Shown one piece after another: positions 60,391 to 64,000 of a DNA stretch of 64,000 nucleotides. The notes beneath the pieces were generated by a model. That model searched no databases. It was not told the origin of the DNA and saw nothing but the letters and a program-made list of their open reading frames with translations. Source of the stretch: Diaporthe sp. PMI_573 (taxonomy: Eukaryota; Ascomycota; Sordariomycetes; Diaporthales; Diaporthaceae). The stretch's first letter is position 1; each line of letters starts with the position of its first letter. The stretch covers positions 806,001 to 870,000 of the forward strand of contig JAJTUP010000012.1 in assembly GCA_021399435.1 (NCBI GenBank), given 5' to 3'. The position numbers were made by a program, and so were the translations under genes.

Positions 60391-62223
60391 ATGGAGTCCA
60401 CCGGGGAAGACGGAAAACAAGAGAAACCGCCAACTGTGGCAGCCAACACAGTTGAGAAGCTCACAGAGAAAGATACTAACGATGTTGGAGCCTCTCTCGA
60501 CGTTTCTGTCCCGGAGCCGCCGTTTTCTGTCTTCACTCGTGGGCAAAAGCGGTGGATAAGCTGGATGGCCTCGTTCGGGGCGATGTTCTCTACTCTTAAC
60601 AGCTTTATTTATTTCCCGGCCGTCGTGCCAATGGCCAGGGACCTGAACGTCTCGGTTGGCCTTATCAATTTGACCATCACCTGTTATCTGATCGTGGCTG
60701 GGCTGGCCCCGGCTGTGATGGGAGATTTGGCCGACCACGACGGGAGGAGACCTGTCTATCTCCTGATGTTTGTTCTCATGCTTGGGGCAAATATTGGGCT
60801 GGCTGTGCAAGACTCATATCCGGTACTGTTTGCGCTGAGAATGATACAGAGCGCCGGCTCATCAGGGACCTTCGGTGCAGCGCACGGTGTCATATCGGAT
60901 ATTGCCTCAATTGCTGAGAGAGGCTCGTACACTGGCACGCTTATTCTATTGTAAGGTTTTGACCTACTCATGGCGAGCAAAAGAATCTGGTCTAGTTTGT
61001 ATTCCGTAAACAGTCTCGCTGATGCCACTGCAGTACAAATACAGCACCCAGTTTCGGCCCCGTATTGAGCGGTGTATTAACAGAAATGGCAGGATGGCGC
61101 TGGATATTCTGGTTTCTCACGATTTTAATCAGCTGTCATGGCGTGCTACTTATACTTTTCTTCCCCGAAACTCAGAGAAAGCTCGTCGGAAACGGCAGTA
61201 AGCGAGCGTACGGGCTCCTATATCAGAATCTTTTCTGGAAGGCTACCGGGCAGGAACACGTCCTTGAGAAGGAAATACAGCCGGAGGAAAGGATGAAGAG
61301 GAAAGTACATATCCCTAATCCGCTGGCATGTGTTCCAATGTTATTCGAAAAAGGGAGCTTTTGCACAATGTTTTTCGGAGGAGTCACATATGCCGTGAAA
61401 ATGACAATCCAGGCGTCGCTTGGATCCCAATGTATCAGTATTTACAATCTCAACTACCTGGAGGCAGGGCTTGTCTACTTGCCAGCTGGAGTTGCTGGAG
61501 GATTAGGTGCTAAATGCACTGGACAATTTTTAGACTGGTATTGTAAGTCTGCTTGTGATCATTCAACTCTTCCCTCTCCAACATGTTTCGGCACTTCATA
61601 GGTTGGGTGACTAATTTGGTCGTCTGAACAGATAAGCGCACGTGCAAGAAGCTTGATGGCTCGTTTCAAAGAGGCGAGGACATCTCAGACTTTCCTATCG
61701 AGAAGGTTCGACTAAAAGGAGCATATACCTTGCTCGTCGTCACTTCCATTGGGACAGCCGGATATGGGGCAGCGCTGATGACAAGGACAGTAAGTACCAG
61801 GAACCCTCGGCCATATCATGTGCATAGCTCTAATAAGATAAAGCACATTTCAGTCATGCTCATCTTACAGTTCATCATTAGCTTTACGACGTCAAGTATC
61901 TTTGCAGTAAGCCCCAAGGACAACCTCATGATAATGTTAAGCAAGAGCTGACTAGCCATCAGATAAGCAACACGCTGCTCACGGACATGAATGTGAGCAA
62001 AGCCGCAACGGTCAGAGGAGCATCGAATTTTGTCAGATGCGTTCTTGCCGGAGCTTTCATTGCAGCTCTTGAGCCAATAGCGCAGGCTATAGGTCTCGCA
62101 TGGTGCTTTGGTATTTTCGCGATCCTGCAGGTATTCTCAATTCCTCCAATCTGGCTGCTGAAAGCCCATGGCCTTCGTTGGAGAGAGGAAAAGGCAGCCA
62201 GGGGTGCTGAGGGCGATGGCTGA
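60391..62223 (+). CDS. MFS transporter, DHA1 drug:H+ antiporter type, 518 aa
   Basis: Exons 60391-60950, 61034-61542, 61632-61789, 61838-61906 and 61963-62223. The N-terminal cytosolic tail precedes RGQKRWISWMASFGAMFSTLNSF (helix 1). Motif A, GDLADHDGRRPVY, lies after helix 2 (about residues 111-123), and APSFGPVLSGVL in helix 5 is motif C-like (proline/glycine pattern of antiporters). About 12 membrane helices are expected. The domain pattern fits the Qdr/Flr1-like group that exports drugs or organic ions across the plasma membrane; the substrate is unknown. Intron 3 is only 48 nt, in frame and stopless. The fourth exon is 69 nt and uses the acceptor TAATAAG. Confidence 0.85.
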
Positions 62224-62879
62224 GAGCAGGTGTGCTCCTGAGTAATGGAACTGCAATATGTCCTGTATGCAGTTGCACAAGACAAATTGAGTCTCAGCCT
62301 TGTTTATTGGCTTCACGAAGAGCGACCTGAGACCTAGAGCAACGTCAAAACGATTCCGCCACAGGCGTCTTGATCTGCATCAATGAAAGGGTAGAGGATG
62401 TCTTTATTGAGGTTCTCGGATTGACTCGACTCGCATATTCAAATGCCACGTGCACGTCCAAGACTGAAAACTGCATTGCAATGCCAATAGCACCGTGCTG
62501 TTCTAGTAAGTATTTGCAATAAAATCCCAAGTTGTGCTTCTCAATAGCTCTGTCTCCAATTATGTCCAAGCAGAAGTCATGGGTGAGACACACAATCTAC
62601 ACAGTAGATCATTTATATCCCTGCAACCCGCGCCATGTCCGTGTCTGACCCTGCCAAGCCTCGCTGTTGAATTAAGGTTTAGGGCATCGTCTGCTGAGTT
62701 CGGCTCCAGCTGCCACTTTAAAGTGCCTTGAAACCTGCTGACTAATTTACTTATGCTGGAGGTAATATCCAGCTAGTTTGTTATTAAATCATATACTCTG
62801 TTTGAAGTTGAAATTGTGCTTGGTATTTCAAAAGAGAAAAGATATCCAGTGCAACTGTTAGGGATGAGCTAAGTCTCAA
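62224..62879. other. Convergent 3' region, 656 bases
   Basis: AT-rich DNA between the MFS gene and the pseudogene. No feature recognised. Confidence 0.4.
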
Positions 62880-63889
62880 TCACGGCTTTGTCAACTTTTT
62901 GCAGCTTTCAGTGACTTTGTGCACTAACTCTCTAATACGTCTGAAACGAGGTCTCCAAATTTGCCAGTCAACCGTTCGAGAGGAGACAACGCTATGTCCC
63001 TCATTTGTATACGTTTTTGTCTTGCTGATGTCCATCGTATTTCGATGGGCCCGAGAGTCATCCACTAACACCAGCGAGGGTTCGCCAGCCCCCACGGATT
63101 CTCGCAGGTGGTATCTTCCTTCCGCGGCCTTCTGGCTGATTGCACCGCCTACAATCCCCTTCGTGCTCTCCATAGTGTTGGATTGGTTAGCGATAAGTAT
63201 GATTCCAGCAGTCTCCAGCCATGGGCCCGGCTCAAGGCCCGAGGCCAACCCGAAGAGTCCGCCGAGAAGTACAGCGAGTAGAACGACGGCCAATATCCCC
63301 ATGGCGGCCCACTCTTAGGCTAGCCTTGGCCCAGAGCCATATACCTGCCATCGTACGGGAAATAAAACCACTGTCGCCTCGGGGTCGGGCGATGCCGTCA
63401 TGTTCCACGAGGCGATGGTTAGGAGATGTTGGGCGATAACTGCGATGACTGGTGTTATGCTCGCCGCATTTGGACTTGTCGTCTTGGAGAAGCCGTCATT
63501 AAGTGCGGCGAGGCGACAGGCTGCCAGTGCCATGTGATGTATGATTTTAGTGTCTAGGAGCATGTCTATACGGACGAGAGTATTGCTCAACTGGTCTCTG
63601 AGCGACTCAGCACAGCGGCAGTCACTATTCGAAGCGTTTAGTGATATTGGTGTTAAAGCCCACCTCTTGCCGAAATTATTTAGAGACAAATCGACGTGGC
63701 CTAAGTTTCTCAACTGTGTTTTAACAGAGAAAAGAACTTGCTGTAGTGTTATCTGGCAGGACTTGCCTATAAAGTTCAGTGACGGCATAGGTCCAATAGA
63801 GATGTCCAGAGTTATATCAGAAACAAAGTCATCGTGCGGGCCGCCAACCTGTCGCTGTGTGAGGCTGATGATGAACGCGGAAGAAGTAG
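62880..63889 (-). pseudogene. Membrane-protein gene remnant with an internal TAA (uncharacterised fungal family)
   Basis: One minus-strand frame is open from about 63889 to 62880 except for a TAA at 63315-63317. Sense continues directly across it: VYGSGPRLA-stop-EWAAMGILAVVLLAV, then PGPWLETAGIILIANQSNTMES. From memory this is the usual C-terminal layout of a large uncharacterised fungal membrane-protein family (YGSGPR, one membrane helix, then a PGPWL motif). I cannot attach a function. The TAA is one C-to-T step from CAA. No credible start codon was found, and upstream exons may be lost or may lie beyond the right edge. A real short intron around the stop was considered but no splice pair fits. 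Confidence 0.5.
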
Positions 63890-64000
63890 AGCTTTAAAAC
63901 ACATACTGTAATATCATTGTTTAAAAAACTGCTGTTTGTTGGCAGCGAGTAGCAAGTTGTCGTCAACATAGGAACTGTGATGTTTAAAGCCGCAATCTAA

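Overview
The window is nuclear DNA of a filamentous ascomycete, most likely a Sordariomycete. Genes are compact and mostly carry one to four short introns (48-167 nt) with GTAAGT/GTGAGT-type donors and CTAAC/CTGAC branch sites. The gene set is also typical: Set1, Ssd1, Gle1, NADP-glutamate dehydrogenase, a short kinesin-3, an Rds1-type ferritin-like protein and a DHA1-type MFS transporter. About 23 spliced gene models could be built by joining exons by eye, and nearly all close with a consistent reading frame. The species cannot be named from the sequence alone.

Layout. 0-7 kb: a large SDR-family protein cut by the left edge (-), a small coiled-coil protein (-) divergent from an ICln/methylosome gene (+), and a short kinesin-3 (-). 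7.36-10.41 kb: a Mutator-like (MULE) DNA transposon with perfect 58-bp terminal inverted repeats; its transposase frame is broken by five TAG/TAA codons. 10.8-12 kb: a small J-like protein. 12-31 kb is a housekeeping block: glycine-rich RNA-binding protein, Set1, an unidentified cell-cycle-like protein, tropomyosin, Rrp17, Big1, Trm112, a small membrane protein, ER cyclophilin, a truncated histidyl-tRNA synthetase fragment, a Tlg1-type SNARE and Gle1. 32-39 kb: a 2.3-kb gene-free stretch followed by Ssd1. 39-45.7 kb: an O-methyltransferase of secondary-metabolism type, about 3 kb without genes, then the Rds1-type protein. 47-59 kb: NADP-GDH, DNA polymerase delta, a Nudix hydrolase, an unidentified acidic protein and Get4. 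59-64 kb: an MFS transporter and a probable pseudogene of an uncharacterised membrane-protein family.

The genes do not form one pathway or cluster. They cover ordinary core functions: transcription and chromatin, RNA processing and export, the secretory pathway and tail-anchored protein insertion, actin and microtubules, replication, and nitrogen assimilation. A few accessory genes are mixed in. I found no CRISPR array, tRNA, rRNA or biosynthetic cluster, and no convincing new multi-gene system. The best leads are the inactivated MULE with perfect ends, the orphan HisRS N-terminal fragment with an intact intron, the SDR protein with an N-terminal cysteine module, an alternative first exon for tropomyosin, and a missing zinc-ligand cysteine in DNA polymerase delta.
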